DNA from: Pollenia angustigena
Taxonomy: Eukaryota > Arthropoda > Insecta > Diptera > Polleniidae
Direction: 5' to 3'
NCBI GenBank assembly: GCA_930367215.1
Contig: OV884059.1
Coordinates: 226,361,803 to 226,425,802 of the forward strand
DNA length: 64,000 nucleotides
The notes beneath the pieces were generated by a model, which saw only the letters and a list, made by a program, of their open reading frames with translations, had not been told where the DNA came from and made no database searches. Shown here piece by piece: positions 34,059-45,897 of this stretch. Position 1 is the first letter of the stretch. Each line of letters starts with the position of its first letter. The position numbers and the translations under genes were made by a program.

Positions 34059-34289
34059 GAGGCAGTTTACACGGAGTCTTTTCAGACATGTCTGTTTTTG
34101 ACATTCTCTTTTGAACATGTTTCCAAAAACCTATTGTCTTTTCACGATGTCTTTCCAAACATGTCTGTTTTCATTAAACTCATGTCATGTCTGTTTGACA
34201 ACCCCTCTTTCTTCTCTACCCCGATCGCCTACAAACAAAACAAACGTGTTTGTTAGACATGTCTGAATAGACACCGTGTAAACTCCCTC
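34059..34289. mobile_element. GAGG.AGTTTACACGG MITE with TTA TSD
   Basis: GAGGCAGTTTACACGGAGTC (34059) and its inverse (to 34289), continued by TTCAGACATGTCT. TTA flanks both sides. 231 bp with several further GACATGTCTG palindromes. Confidence 0.78.
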
Positions 34290-34399
34290 TTAGACAACTC
34301 CTGTTCCGTTGAAAATTATAAATTACATTTTCTTTTCTGTGACAAATTATCAGTGGAATCGAAAACGTTGAATCCTATATTGAAAGTGACGCTTATGTA

Positions 34400-35000
34400 T
34401 ATTGACATTATCTGGAATATTGTTGCTGAACGTCGCCAACGTAACTTAATAAAACAAGCTTACATATATTTTCTTCTGTAAAGTTAGAGGAACGCGCGGT
34501 AATCTTTTCCATCTTTAGAAAAAATAACAAGGAAGAGTGCTTAATTCGGCCATGCTCGTCACAATGGTACGATGTGACCATCTGTTCCGTAATATAAATA
34601 TCAGTACTGTAATGATAACGTACTTCTTGTGGCAAGCAATTGAGGATATGGACCTGGACGATATGTGGTCCCAACAGGATGATGCCACAGCCAACGAAAC
34701 AATGGCTCTTTTGGGAATGAAATTCAATGGACGTGTACGCTCACGTCGTGGCGATGTTAATTGGCCTCCACGATCATATGATTTGACACCGTTGTACTTC
34801 TTTCTTTGGGATATTTAAAAGAAAAAGTGTACGTCGATAAGCCAAGAACAATTCAAGACTAAAGGATAATATAATTCGGCACATTAACGACATTGAACCT
34901 CAATTATCTCTCAGGGTCATTTAAAATATGGACCATCGGATAGAGGTATCCCACCGAAGCCGTGGCGAGCATTTTGCCGATGTTTTGTTTCACACATTAT
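34400..35000 (+). pseudogene. Second mariner-type transposase relic
   Basis: From 34615 the plus frame reads VMITYFLWQAIEDMDLDDMW, SQQDDATANETMALLGM (second Asp, altered), and GDVNWPPRSYDLTPLYFFLW (third Asp region). Stops and frameshifts follow, with further pieces to about 34980. The N-terminal half is missing and I could not locate TIRs. Confidence 0.75.
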
Positions 35001-35009
35001 TGTCATAAA

Positions 35010-36040
35010 TTCTTATATCATGATAATCACTGAAAACTTTTTGTTTTATTTACAATTAATATCGTGCGTTTTGTAAATTTTCTCAACGTCAGCAATGTCA
35101 TATCGGCTTCGAGTAGAATATTATGACACGTTTATTGTTTTTTCCCACACATACGTTTATGGTATGCTACACATACACGTTTTTTTCCTTTTGCTTTGTA
35201 TATGTGGTAGTAAGTTTTTGACAGCTAAAAAGAAAATTTACACAAACAAAATTTATGTCGTTTTTTGTTTTTGTACAAGTAAGAAGACCTGATAGATGGG
35301 ACTTGGTGTGAAACAAGTGTTTTTAATTAATTTTTCTAGTGAAGATGAACGTTGCCAGTGTAACAATTTTGTTAATTAAGTTTTGTAAACCATTAAAAAT
35401 TTTTTTGGGAAACTTGTTTAAATTAGTGCCTTTGTGTAAATTAAATTCTATTTATTTATCTAAGTTAGGCTTTTAATAAAAAACCATTTACAATTATTTA
35501 TATTTAAACTTCCGTAGATTTGTTAACATATATTAAACTTTAAGTTAACTTGTTGTTTATTTTACCTAGTGTCATTAAACAAAAACAAACAAAGAAAATT
35601 CTACAATGGCCGAATTTTTTTTATAAACATCATTTAGAAAAAGTTAAAATTTAAAAGGCTACTTTTAAGTGTTAAAAACGATACAACCAAAGTAATTTGA
35701 TATTAAACTACCATAACACTTTAATTCTTTATAAAATGTAGACACAAGGTAAATATTACTTAAATTCCCCCCTTCTTTACAAACAAAGTTACTACATCGA
35801 TATACTTATATTTATGTACTTATTTTATTAACAGTTTTGAGGCTGCCGACACGCACGCTCACGAATAGAATATTGCATAGTGGCGTTTGTAAAATGTATC
35901 GTTGATAAAATTTTTATTTATATACCAACATTTATTAAGAATTTATGGCAGTTAAAGACATTTTTGGGAGTAGTATTTGTATGGGAGTTGTGAAGCCCGG
36001 TGTCGGAGAACACTCAACAAACATAAATAATTTTTACAAT
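35010..36040. other. No gene seen
   Basis: AT-rich DNA without a recognisable element or conserved frame. Confidence 0.3.
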
Positions 36041-36043
36041 TAT

Positions 36044-36170
36044 CAGCCCAATTATGAACACAAATTCCCCGGGAGTTTTTTCCCTTTTACTATTTCTACA
36101 ATTGAATTTACATAGGAAAAATGGGAGAAGGGAGAAAACTCCCGGGGAATTTTTAATCATAATTGGGCTG
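36044..36170. mobile_element. CAGCCCAATTATGA foldback MITE
   Basis: CAGCCCAATTATGA (36044) and TCATAATTGGGCTG (36170), plus TTCCCCGGGAGTTTT arms. TAT flanks both sides. 127 bp. Confidence 0.7.
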
Positions 36171-36176
36171 TATATA

Positions 36177-36500
36177 TCGTTAGCTAAAATAAAACTACAT
36201 GTCTTGACAAAATTTAACACTTCTGCGATCAAAAATTGCGCTTTTATTAATAAAAAACAAAGGGACGTAACTACAAGTTTTTTTGTTTGATGTATGCAAA
36301 ACGTCGTAATTACACATTTTTTTCTAAGAAAATATAATGAAATGGTTTTCTTTGAAAATTGGTTGAAGAAGTCTATGGACGACTTATCAATGCATGTTTT
36401 TCTGACATGTTTATAGTTTTCACTTTACAAAGTTTTTTGCTTCTCCTGTAAAATTATATTTTTGTTAGTTACGTCTTTTTGCATTTTAGCGAACGATATG
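36177..36500 (+). repeat. Dispersed repeat, copy 1, related to the 39688 element
   Basis: Shares AAAATATAATGAAATGGTTT, TTCTGACATGTTTATAGTTT and TTTTTGCTTCTCCTGTAAAA with 39688-39980. The right end TTAGTTACGTCTTTTTGC matches; the left TIR is degraded. Confidence 0.7.
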
Positions 36501-36613
36501 TACATTTGTATTAACTTTTAGTTTTCTGTCATTATGGAAAGAGAAAAGAAGTTTGATATTTAATAAAATATGATACGAAACTTTATATAAAATAAAACCC
36601 ATTTGTACATAAA

Positions 36614-37286
36614 AACAAGTAAGAAAGTATAGTCGGTCAAGCCCGACCATATGATACCCTACACCACAGTATTAAAAAACACATCATGCTTATATGTCCA
36701 TATAAATATGGATTTATCTATGTTTATAAAACTCATTAAAATCGGGTTAAAAGTTTGTGAGGGGCCCCCTACCTCCCCTTGTGATCATATTTTTGAAAAA
36801 CGGTATAGCTTATGTGTCCATATAGATATTTTTTGAATTTCATTAAAATCGGTTTGAGAGGCAGAAATTGGCCCTATCTCCCCTCGTGGTCCTATTTTTT
36901 AAAAAATACATCCCTTTTGTGTCCATGAAGATATGGTTCTATGTAAGTTTTAAATTTTTTTAAAATCGGTTCGATAGTTTCTGAGAGGAAGAAATTTCCC
37001 CTTATCTTCTTTTGTGGTCCTAAGATTTAGCCCATTTTTAATAGGCTTGGTCCTTGTGTCAATAAGAACCTATATCCCAAATTCTATCAAATTATCTCCA
37101 AAATTGCGACCTGTACTTTGCGCACAAGGTTACATGGACATCCAGCCAGCCAGCCGGACGACTCAGAAAGTGATTCTGAGTCGATCGGTATACTTTAAGG
37201 TGGGTCTAGGACCAATATTTTAAGGCGTTACACACATCAGCACAAATGCATAATACCCTCTCCACTATTGTGGTGTGCGTATAAAA
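36614..37286 (+). repeat. AACAAGTAAGAAAGTATAGTCGG dispersed repeat, copy 1
   Basis: Starts AACAAGTAAGAAAGTATAGT, then CAAGCCCGACCATATGATAC. Ends CCTCTCCACTATTGTGGTGT then GTATAAAA. Near-terminal ATACCCTACACCACAGTA and its inverse form a stem. A second copy in the same orientation lies at 52827-53528. The class is common in flies but I cannot assign it. Confidence 0.82.
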
Positions 37287-37649
37287 ACAGTCAAAAAGGT
37301 GAGGTATTACAGGATGTATTGTCAATTATTGGTAGCCAGGGGGTATAAAGATGAGGCATAGCCTCTCATCGGTTCTACTTGATGAATCCAGGGTGATCCT
37401 TTTCCATTAAACTCCAAGTCGACTCACAAACCTTAAGTGGTGGTCCCTTGTCGTTGTTTCTGACCTCCGTCAAGCATCTTTGAGTTTTTAAAGGTTATTT
37501 CAGCGTCTGTTCTCCTAGTTGGTGCGTTTGCAAGCAGACGTCTGTTCTTATATTAAGCGGTTCGCTATATATGCGATGTGATGCATAGTCAGCCAGTCTG
37601 TCTGTTGGCTTAGATGGCAGCTCCATTACCACAATAGAATATCTGTACC
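37287..37649. other. Unassigned, less AT-rich stretch
   Basis: Higher GC than its surroundings (for example AGTTGGTGCGTTTGCAAGCA, GATGTGATGCATAGTCAGCC). No frame recognised. It could be a fragment of a retroelement terminus. Confidence 0.3.
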
Positions 37650-37781
37650 CTTATCATGGTTGGCGAATTTAAAATACGCCTGTGACTGTTTGGTAATAGA
37701 ATAAAGAGAACGTGAACTTATTTTCTTTAATCTATTACCAAAAAGTCGCAGGCGTATTTAAAATTCGCCAACCACGATAAG
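37650..37781. mobile_element. CTTATCATGGTTGGCGAATT foldback MITE
   Basis: CTTATCATGGTTGGCGAATT and its inverse, continued by TAAAATACGCCTG and TTTGGTAATAGA. 132 bp, near-perfect arms. TSD not clear. Confidence 0.7.
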
Positions 37782-37842
37782 ATTGCTGCTTATCTCAAAC
37801 ACACTAATTACCGAAACTTCAAAAAATATGGAAACAGAAACT

Positions 37843-37873
<31 letters not shown>

Positions 37874-37940
37874 GTGTATATTGTCAAATATGGACCAAGC
37901 TTCCAAAAAAAAAAATTATACCAATACACCTTCGAATAAT

Positions 37941-39666
37941 CAGGGGTGCCATAGAAACCAATATTATCGGTATTGGATTTGAAACCGACAAAAAAAATAT
38001 GTTGGTGTCATGAAATCCAATGTTGTCGGTTTTTTGTTTTCGAACTAAAATTATTGTCGGTTTTTGGTGTCTCAGAAACCAATTATATCGGTTTTTAATT
38101 GAAAATAAACCAAGCAGCTTACAGCAGCAGCCGTATTCTGTAATTCGCTTAGCTTAAGCTTAATCTCGATCGCTAAAATGCCTTGGAGAATACATCAGTT
38201 ATGAAATATCTCGTTATTATTTTAACTATTTTTTATACAGTATGCAACTCTGTTGAAAAACCATAAGCCTGATGTCGGTGTAATTTATATGAATTTTTTA
38301 TTTCCTTTATTCACATTACTTGACCATATTCGAATTCGGTTATATGCGCCATAGTGGCATATACGTGAATTAGCCTAATAGTCACATTAGCGATATAGTC
38401 AACGTTATGGTTGCAACTAAAGGATGTGACTAGGTATAAGCGAAAAGTACTGTACACAAATGAAAACAACAAATGCAATGCAAGGGTGGGGTGTCACAAA
38501 GCCATAGGACATAAAGCCATATGGCGTCAAGTCCCATTCCATTGAAACATAAGGGCATATGCCATTAAGTCTCAATATAATGGAACTTAACGCCATAAAT
38601 TTTTTCCGTAAAATGAGACATAAAGCCATATTTTTGATAATGATTGTATTTCACCCTATTTCATGTAGAAAATGCTTTGTTGTTTCATGTCGCCCTGTTT
38701 TATGTCAAAAATGGCGGTATGAACTAAGTCCCCAATGAATTGACTCCCTAAACCCAAAATGAACTAAGCCTCTAAATTTGAAGACGTCGTTCATATATGG
38801 AAAAAACCCGAAAAAGCTACGCTAACAAGTGCTTCTCTGCATAGCCGGCATTCGGCCGGACGCAATGATTTTCTCCCCTATGGTATAACAAACACCGGCT
38901 TCGCTTACTAAAGCTTCTCTGCGTAAACGGCCTTCGTTCGGAAACAAGACAGATTTTAGAAGCTTTACTTAGCGAAATCGGTACTTGTTATACCATAAAG
39001 GAGAAAATTCTTGCGTCCGCCAAAAGGCCGGCTATACAGAGAAGCTTTAGTAAGCGAAACCGGTGTTTGTTATACCATGGAGGAGAAAATCCTTGCGCCC
39101 GGCCGAAGGCCGGCTATACAGCGAAGCTTTAGTTAGCGAAGCAGGTCTTTGTTATACCATATAAGCATTTGTAACGCAACACATCAAGTGGGACATAACA
39201 CCATAATGGCTTTATGTCCCATTCCACTAAAATTGATATGAGACTTAAGGCCATATCAAAATTATGGCTTTATGTCCGTTTGGATTGAGACATAAAGCCA
39301 TTATGGCTTTATGTCCTATGGCTTTGTGACACCCCACCAATGCAAGTTACACAACGATGGAATTTATTTCATATGTTTACTGTATTACCAATTCTTATAT
39401 TCTTTTCTATAATTTACCTTTAATTAAAAACACAGGTTTTAACCATATTTTAGCTCAAAAATCATAATTTACAAAATTGTCAAACAAAAATGGCGTTTAA
39501 AGCTGTAAACACATAAGCAAAACATTAAACAGCTGATTCGAATATCGGTTTTATTTTGTATTCGAAAATAACAAATCTGACTTGTTTTTATGACACAAAT
39601 TAAAACCAATTTTGGTTTGCAAAACCGACAATGAGCAAAACCGACTTGGATTCCACGACAGCCCTG
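37941..39666. mobile_element. hAT-like element containing the 38485 element
   Basis: CAGGGGTGCCATAGAAACCA (37941) pairs with the inverse of CAGGGCTGTCGTGGAATCCA (39666). Subterminal AAAACCGACA/TGTCGGTTTT motifs occur on both sides. The CAGGG end fits hAT, but no convincing 8-bp TSD was found. Confidence 0.6.
38485..39338. mobile_element. GGTGGGGTGTCA TIR element, copy 1, with 8-bp TSD
   Basis: The two ends are identical over 37 bp starting GGTGGGGTGTCACAAAGCCA. AATGCAAG flanks both sides (38477-38484, 39339-39346). The 854-bp interior has repeated GGCTTTATGTC/GACATAAAGCC motifs and several GCCGGCCTTCGGCCG-type palindromes, and no coding frame. An 8-bp TSD suggests hAT or a related superfamily; the GGTGG end is not classic hAT. 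Confidence 0.88.
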
Positions 39667-39687
39667 AATAAGCCGGCTTATAATATA

Positions 39688-39980
39688 AGCTAAAATGCAA
39701 AAAGACGTAACTAACAAAAAATTCAAAATCGTGTTTTTGATTGATTATTATAAATGCCATTGAGCTACATGTCTACACAAAATTTTACACTTCTGGGATC
39801 AAAAATTTTTTTTTCAACAAAATATAATGAAATGGTTTCCTTTGAAAACTGTTTAAAGAATTCCATGGATGACCCATTAACGCATGTTTTCTGACATGTT
39901 TATAGTTTTTATTTAATAAAGTTTTTTGCTTCTCCTTTAAAATTATATTTTTGTTAGTTACGTCCTTTTGCATTTTAGCT
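39688..39980. mobile_element. AGCTAAAATGCAAAA TIR element, copy 2
   Basis: AGCTAAAATGCAAAAAGACG (39688) pairs with its inverse (to 39980), continued by TAACTAACAAAAA. 293 bp. The copy at 36177 shares most of the interior. Confidence 0.75.
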
Positions 39981-40969
39981 AACGATATGAATCTTATCCT
40001 TATAATATAAATATGTTTTGCCGGATCCCTAACTGTCCAAGATCCAAAATAGGATGTACTGTCGAACATTTTTCTATAAATACTGTAGTGTGTGATTGGT
40101 TGGAGTTTAAAATACTTTTTTAGAACACGAGCGCAAAACTTGTTCATTTTACGTACTTACATAGAAAACAAAAACACGTTTTTGGAAATTTCTTTTTTGA
40201 ATTTTTTTTTCTTACTTGTTTTTTAATAACAAAATTGTTATAAAATACCTGGGGAACAGAATCAGCTAATATATTTTGTTTTATAGCGAAAAAGCTTTCC
40301 ACTTAAAATACGTGAGCATACTTTAGAGCGAAATGTATCTTCTCATAGCAGCCCTAAAGTATGTCAAGTATTTTTTTTTTTAATACAGGGTAACTCGAAC
40401 AAGCCAAAAGCTTTAATAAAAAAATCTTACATGCTAACGTAAGTAAAAGCGGTAAGCGCTTTTTATGCACTCTACCACCACTATAATGAAAAGGATATAC
40501 AAAGTTGGTCATTCCGTTTGAAACTTTTTAATTTTCATTTGAGATTTCGAAAGACTTAACAGAAAAGAACACTATTGGTGTCAAACTCTTTCTAATTCTA
40601 GACAGTTGGGAATAGAAATCCAGCTCAATCGGTTCAGTAGGAAAAGAGTTATGAACAGATATATTTGTGACAAAATCGTCAATTTCCTGAGAAAAAATAG
40701 AAATATCGTCCTTCTCGTTTTGAAATATCGTCAAAAAAATCGGACAACTCAAAATTTAGTTTTTTTTTTAACAATTTTTGTCTGATTTTTATAAAAAAAA
40801 AAAACTACCAAACAAAACAATCAAACAAAAACATAACTAATTCATACCCAGTTAGAATTTTTAATCGTGGAAGAGCTGCTGCAAGTCGCATGAAGAAATA
40901 GTAAAAAACTCATAAGACATAGAAAATAATTATGTAAAAGTTAGAAACGTTAACATGGGGTCTTCACCT
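39981..40969. other. No gene seen
   Basis: AT-rich DNA. The frame at 40528-40752 has no recognisable domain. Confidence 0.3.
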
Positions 40970-41091
40970 GACAATTTTTTGTCACACCAAACGTCAAAGT
41001 CCATATAAAAAAACTTTAAAATTTTTGTGAGCGTTTTTTTTTTTATATGAAGTTTGACGTTTATTATAACAAAAAATTGTCAGGTGATGAC
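40970..41091. mobile_element. Foldback MITE
   Basis: GTCTTCACCTGACAATTTTT and its inverse ending GGTGATGAC, with inner AAACGTCAAA/TTTGACGTTT arms. About 122 bp. Confidence 0.65.
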
Positions 41092-41418
41092 ACTATGTAA
41101 CAAAAAAATATGAAAGTCTTATGGCCATAGCTACTTATATAAGAAATAAGTTTCTAATATAAAATAGTTGTATATAAGAAACAAACGCTTATAAGAAACT
41201 TTTTTCCTGGATTTTTTAAGTTTCTTATATCCGATAAATACTGTAATACACAGAGCCGAAAAAGGTTCATTGGATGATGGTTTGCGAAAGATAAACAAAG
41301 TTTAATTTTGTTGTTTTGTACTGTGGAAATAACCATTTACATAAAGATTTTCTTAAGACTTGCATGTTAAAAAAATCCAAGATTTAAAAACGAAAATGTC
41401 AGAAAATTTATAAAAAAG

Positions 41419-41540
41419 TAATTGAAGCACAGCCGCGAATAACGTTTTAAGTCACAAAATAATAATTTTTCAGGAGAGCAAAAAAACAGTTTTTGCAAAA
41501 TGTGGCGTTTGCAACGTTATTCGCGGCTGTGCTTCAATTA
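41419..41540. mobile_element. Perfect-arm foldback MITE
   Basis: TAATTGAAGCACAGCCGCGA continues through ATAACGTT as a perfect 28-bp inverted repeat at both ends. 122 bp. Confidence 0.75.
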
Positions 41541-41993
41541 TTAAAAAATTAAATGTTTTTTTTACTGTTTCTCGTCAAATCATCATCAGTAGACCGCTCC
41601 ACAAGTGGCTGAGTTATTAGCAAATTACCACAATTGCTTTTAATTATTGCCCATATAAAAACCTTTGTATAAGCCTAAACTTTTTGGTGTCTTCTTATAA
41701 TTTTAGTAGAATACTGATAGTGAATATTAACAAAATCGGCTCATAAGTGACCTTTTTTCGGCGTTAGATCAAAACGCCCTAGGTCGTAACGCCCAAAACC
41801 ATAATTGTCATAACGACCAAAAATTTTATCGTTTTGCCGTTTGGGCTATATGACTTTGAATTTGGACGATATGTTTTTTCAAATTATAGTCTAGGTCATA
41901 ACGCCCAAAAGAAAAGCTGTCATAAGGCCCAAAAAGTAAAAAAAAATATAAAATATTCGTCAACAATTTTATTTTACTTCTATATGTACATTA

Positions 41994-44133
41994 GGGTGGT
42001 CGTTAACTGTATGGATCAAATTTTTTTTCTATTTTTCCATGCGAAGGCTAAGCCGTCCCTCAAGCCCGCCAAAGTTTGAGAAAAATCGTAAAGTCCGACT
42101 TGTATGACTTATATTTAGGAAAATGTTAATTTTACATAAAAATCGTTTTCTAAGAAGTTGTTGTTAGTAAAGTTTCCAACAACTTTTGCCTTAACAAGTT
42201 TTCTCTAAAACTCATATTGAACAAAACCTAATTAAAATAAAAAGTAAACAGCAGCATTGATGCTAATTGTTTCTTTAGAACGGTTTTTTCTTACACACGT
42301 CAATTCAGCTTTAATATTTGTGTTTGTGTGCGTTTGCTTAAAAAAAAAATAGTCAAACGCATATCATCAGCGTTACCGTTCAAAATGTTCAAAAAGGGGC
42401 ACAAAAAGGGGATTTTCAAAATAAAAGTGGCACAAAAAGGGGAATTCTGAGAAAAAAGGGGCAACTTTAAAAATAAGACCATTTTCATTTTTATTAAGTT
42501 ATTTTCACGGAAAACATAAATAATAAATAAAAGGCCTAACTCCACTTTTCGAAAATTTCTCAATTTTGTTATATTACTATCTAATTAGATTTGAACTCTT
42601 TGAAAATGATTTGGTTCATTAATAATTTAAATATTTTCCTTTAAAAAATATGAAAAATTGGTATAGGGTTTTTTAATCTTATATGATTTTTTCCAAAGCT
42701 ACCAGCCAGATAAAAGGAAAATATACATAACAAAATTAGGCCATTATATATTGCTTAAATATGAATTGCTAAGCTGCGCGTGTTTGGCAAATTTCTATTT
42801 GTAGCATTTTAAATTTTGAAAATCCATTTTTCAAACACTACTAATTTTCTCTAGTCTTTATTTTGTTGAGTAAGGCCTTTTAGCATTTGACACATCCATA
42901 TATAGTCGAACTTCCCTATATTATACAGAACTAACATTTTTTTACTATTGTTTATAAAAACTGGTATTTTAGTTCGATTATCTATTGACATTTGCTTCAA
43001 TAATATCCATATAAGGAACAGTTTGAAGACTTTTGCGTTAAGTTAATTGCTTGTAAGAATTAAAGTGCTGGAAAATAATCTGCTAGGCTACAAAACCTTT
43101 TGTGCTGCTTATTTAACTTTTAATGATCAAATCAATTTTAAAAGAAATGCTGCTACATTTTTGTCCACTAAAACGAGCGACTGTTGCTAAAATCGTTATC
43201 AAGAAACTAAGATACTGCCATGCTACCTTTGCCATACCATTACCATATTTTTAGGTAATTTTACCTATGATTTTTTTTTTTGTGTAAGGAGATCAAATTA
43301 TAATAATTTTTAAATTTGTTCATTATATGGAAAGCTTCATTTTATAGAACTTCACTTTAGAGATGTTCGAATGTATATATACACAGTGAAAAAACACGTC
43401 TTGTTTGCAAGTTAACGTGTATGAACTGTTACATATAATTTTACCCTTCACCACAGCTGGAAATATATAAGTTCGTTATTATATATGTTTGTCGTTCCAT
43501 TTTTAATTTAACAAAATCGGTTACTAATTGACTTAGTAATAGACTTATAACCGCGTTAATATTCCCAAAATAAGGGCTTTGGCACAATGGCGCCTTTATT
43601 ATGAGTGATAGGTGGACCAAATTTAGTTCTGATATTTCTTATTAGGAGAAGTTAGTAGTGGTACGATTTTTATTAAGGCATTACAGTGCTATGTTGTTTC
43701 TTTAGTTGTTATATAAGTATCTAATTTCCGAAAATATGAATCTATATATATTTATTAATAAGTTCAACATGGACTGCCGGGTATCAACTTTCAGTCTATT
43801 GGACCACTTATTGTTTTATAATGCTAATTTAAAAAAAAAATCCGTTTAGCGGATCCACTTCTATGCGGTAAAGTAAAAACAAACAATCATATAAAAGCTG
43901 GAAGTTCAAAAAGGGGCAAAAGGGGCACAAAAACATACAAAATGCTACAAAAGGGGATTTAAAATAAAGGGGCAAAGAAAGTGGCATGGCATTAAAAAAG
44001 GGGCAAAAATGCGACTTTAGTCGCATAACGGTAACGCTGCATATCATTTGTTTCTAACGTACCACGGTTGATAAAGTTGGTGCAATTGTACTTTTTTGAT
44101 ACAATTCAAAGCCAAAAAGTACGGTGGTACCCT
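41994..44133 (+). repeat. GGGTGG(C/T)CGTTAA repeat, copy a (interrupted)
   Basis: Matches the inverse of 46274-46790 along its length: GGCTAAGCCGTCCCTCAAGC, CCAACAACTTTTGCCTTAAC, GTTTGTGTGCGTTTGCTTAA, GCAATTGTACTTTTTTGATA, ending GTACGGTGGTACC. A 1672-bp element splits it at 42368-44039. Confidence 0.8.
42368..44039. mobile_element. hAT-like element with perfect 8-bp TSD
   Basis: Ends CAGCGTTACCGTT (42368) and AACGGTAACGCTG (44039), perfect over 13 bp. CATATCAT flanks both sides exactly (42360-42367, 44040-44047). Subterminal regions are full of AAAAGGGGCA motifs. 1672 bp, no transposase seen. Confidence 0.93.
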
Positions 44134-44420
44134 AGGGTGGCCGTTAAAATCAAAAGTTGGATTTATTTAGGTCTCACTAGCCAATTTGGTGGGTATTGAT
44201 AAAAAAAAAAACAACTCAAAAATTTTAATGACGATCGGCGAAGGCTAAGTCGTCCCTCAAGCCCACCAAAGTTTGAGAAAAATTATAATTTACATGAAAT
44301 CTGACTTTTATGTTTAATAACTTATTAATATTAATTTTGTAGAAAATTTGTTCACAAGTTTTTTTTTATCCCTTATTAAACAAAATAAAGTTAAAATATC
44401 GAATAAGCCACTAAAAAATC
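44134..44420 (+). repeat. GGGTGGCCGTTAA repeat, copy b (partial)
   Basis: Starts AGGGTGGCCGTTAAAATCAA directly after copy a, then AGGTCTCACTAGCCAATTTG and CGATCGGCGAAGGCTAAGTC. Similarity fades beyond about 44330. Confidence 0.7.
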
Positions 44421-44479
44421 TAATTTTTAATTCATTAAAGAAACGCATTTTCTATGAATTAGTTTTGTTGAAAAACATT

Positions 44480-44730
44480 TTTATTATTAATTAAAAAAAA
44501 AACCGACCAGCCGGGCACCTGGCGTTTTACATTAATTCGGGTACGCTGAATTCAGTGGTGCTAACCGTTTTTTAGGTAAGGTCTTGTTTTCAAAATTTCG
44601 AAAACGGAGGAGGTTGCACAGCGTAACTCAAAAACGGTTTAGTTTATAAAATAAACTAAAAAATCGAAATTCCACAATAATATTACCTTTAACCATTGAT
44701 ATAGGTTTTTCTAACATGCGTAGTCGTTCT
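44480..44730 (-). repeat. Inverse copy of the 27.1-27.5 kb repeat
   Basis: On the minus strand: GGAATTTCGATTTTTTAGTT, AAACCGTTTTTGAGTTACGC, TTCGAAATTTTG and TTAGCACCACTGAATTCAGC, in the same order as one 27-kb unit plus tail. Confidence 0.65.
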
Positions 44731-45407
44731 AGAAACCAAATTTTTTTTTGCAGTGGGGATAAAACAAATTATGTGAGGTTGGTCATACTTTTGACCCAAC
44801 TAAAGGCAATCTTGACGCTGCAGTGCCCAAATTTAAGAATTATATTAAACCGGCATATTTGTATGGGAGCCCCCCTAAAGGGTGGAGATATATTGATTCC
44901 TATGGTTCCAAGTTGGAACAAAGGGTCGTAAAGGGTGGAGATACAAGGCAATTATGTTTTAAGAAAATGTTAAGCACAAAAAACTAATGAAGGTCCGTCA
45001 TATATTTAATCCACCTTGGGGCGATTCCTTGGCAGTTCTGGGGCTTTTTCTTCAATATATTTCTAGTCTATGTTGACAATTTTATTTGAGAGCCCCCTTA
45101 AAGAATAAAGAAAGCGTGCAGGTATGTTACAGGGATGATAAATGAGAAAACCAATATCGTACTTACGAACTTCTACAATCGTACTTTTTCGACCCCAATA
45201 GTAATAAATATTTTTGTTTATAAAAGAAAAAGACTGTTTCGGTTACACTTGAAACCATTGGTACATACGCTCAATTTCGTTCCTTTGTTTTTATAATATT
45301 TTGCCATGAAGCCTTATATGCTGCCGCTGATACTTGATTTAGAATGTGGCATATGCAATCGTCCAATGATCAAGTGCAAAAATCTATTCACAATAGCGAA
45401 GTTTAGT

Positions 45408-45790
45408 GTTTGGTGCAAATGGTCTTGCAAAGAGCAAATGCAAAATAGCATAGCTGGGGTCTAATCACCGCATTCGATACTATCGTATCGAATAAACTAT
45501 CGAATGTTTTTGCATACGACAGACACTGACGTATCGAATGAAAACTCGATAATGTAATGTCGAGTTACTTGATAACGAATGCTATTATTTCAATTTCCAT
45601 AATTTTCAATCGATATCGAGTTTCATGATACCAAAATAAATAATTTCGATCAATTTTGCTCGATATCGTATGCGGTGATTAGACCCCTGTTTTGTTAAAT
45701 CCAACAACAACATACACAGCGTTTATTTCAGATTTCATAAAAACGCTACGAAATTCTGCATTTGCACTTTGGCAAAACCATTTGCACCAA
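45408..45790. mobile_element. TTTGGTGCAAATGG MITE, interrupted
   Basis: TTTGGTGCAAATGGTCTTGC and its inverse ending CATTTGCACCAAAG, continued by GCAAATGCA.AAT. Related to the arm at 14982. A second element splits it at 45454-45689. Confidence 0.65.
45454..45689. mobile_element. C(T/A)GGGGTCTAATCACCGCAT MITE nested in another MITE
   Basis: Left CTGGGGTCTAATCACCGCAT and right inverse CAGGGGTCTAATCACCGCAT. The interior is rich in CGATAC/TCGATA. Comparison with the uninterrupted relative at 14982-15010 shows a clean junction and no obvious TSD. Confidence 0.7.
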
Positions 45791-45897
45791 AGACTGAAAT
45801 CAGTTTATATTCGTTGGACAGTAAATACGAGTTGCCATTTTATATCAATTATAAATATTTAGGTTTGAAATATTTGGAAATAGTACCAAATGAGTCA

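Noticed and set aside
39785..40147. 120-residue minus-strand frame
   Set aside because: It overlaps the repeat at 39688-39980, which is shared with 36177-36500 where the frame is not kept.
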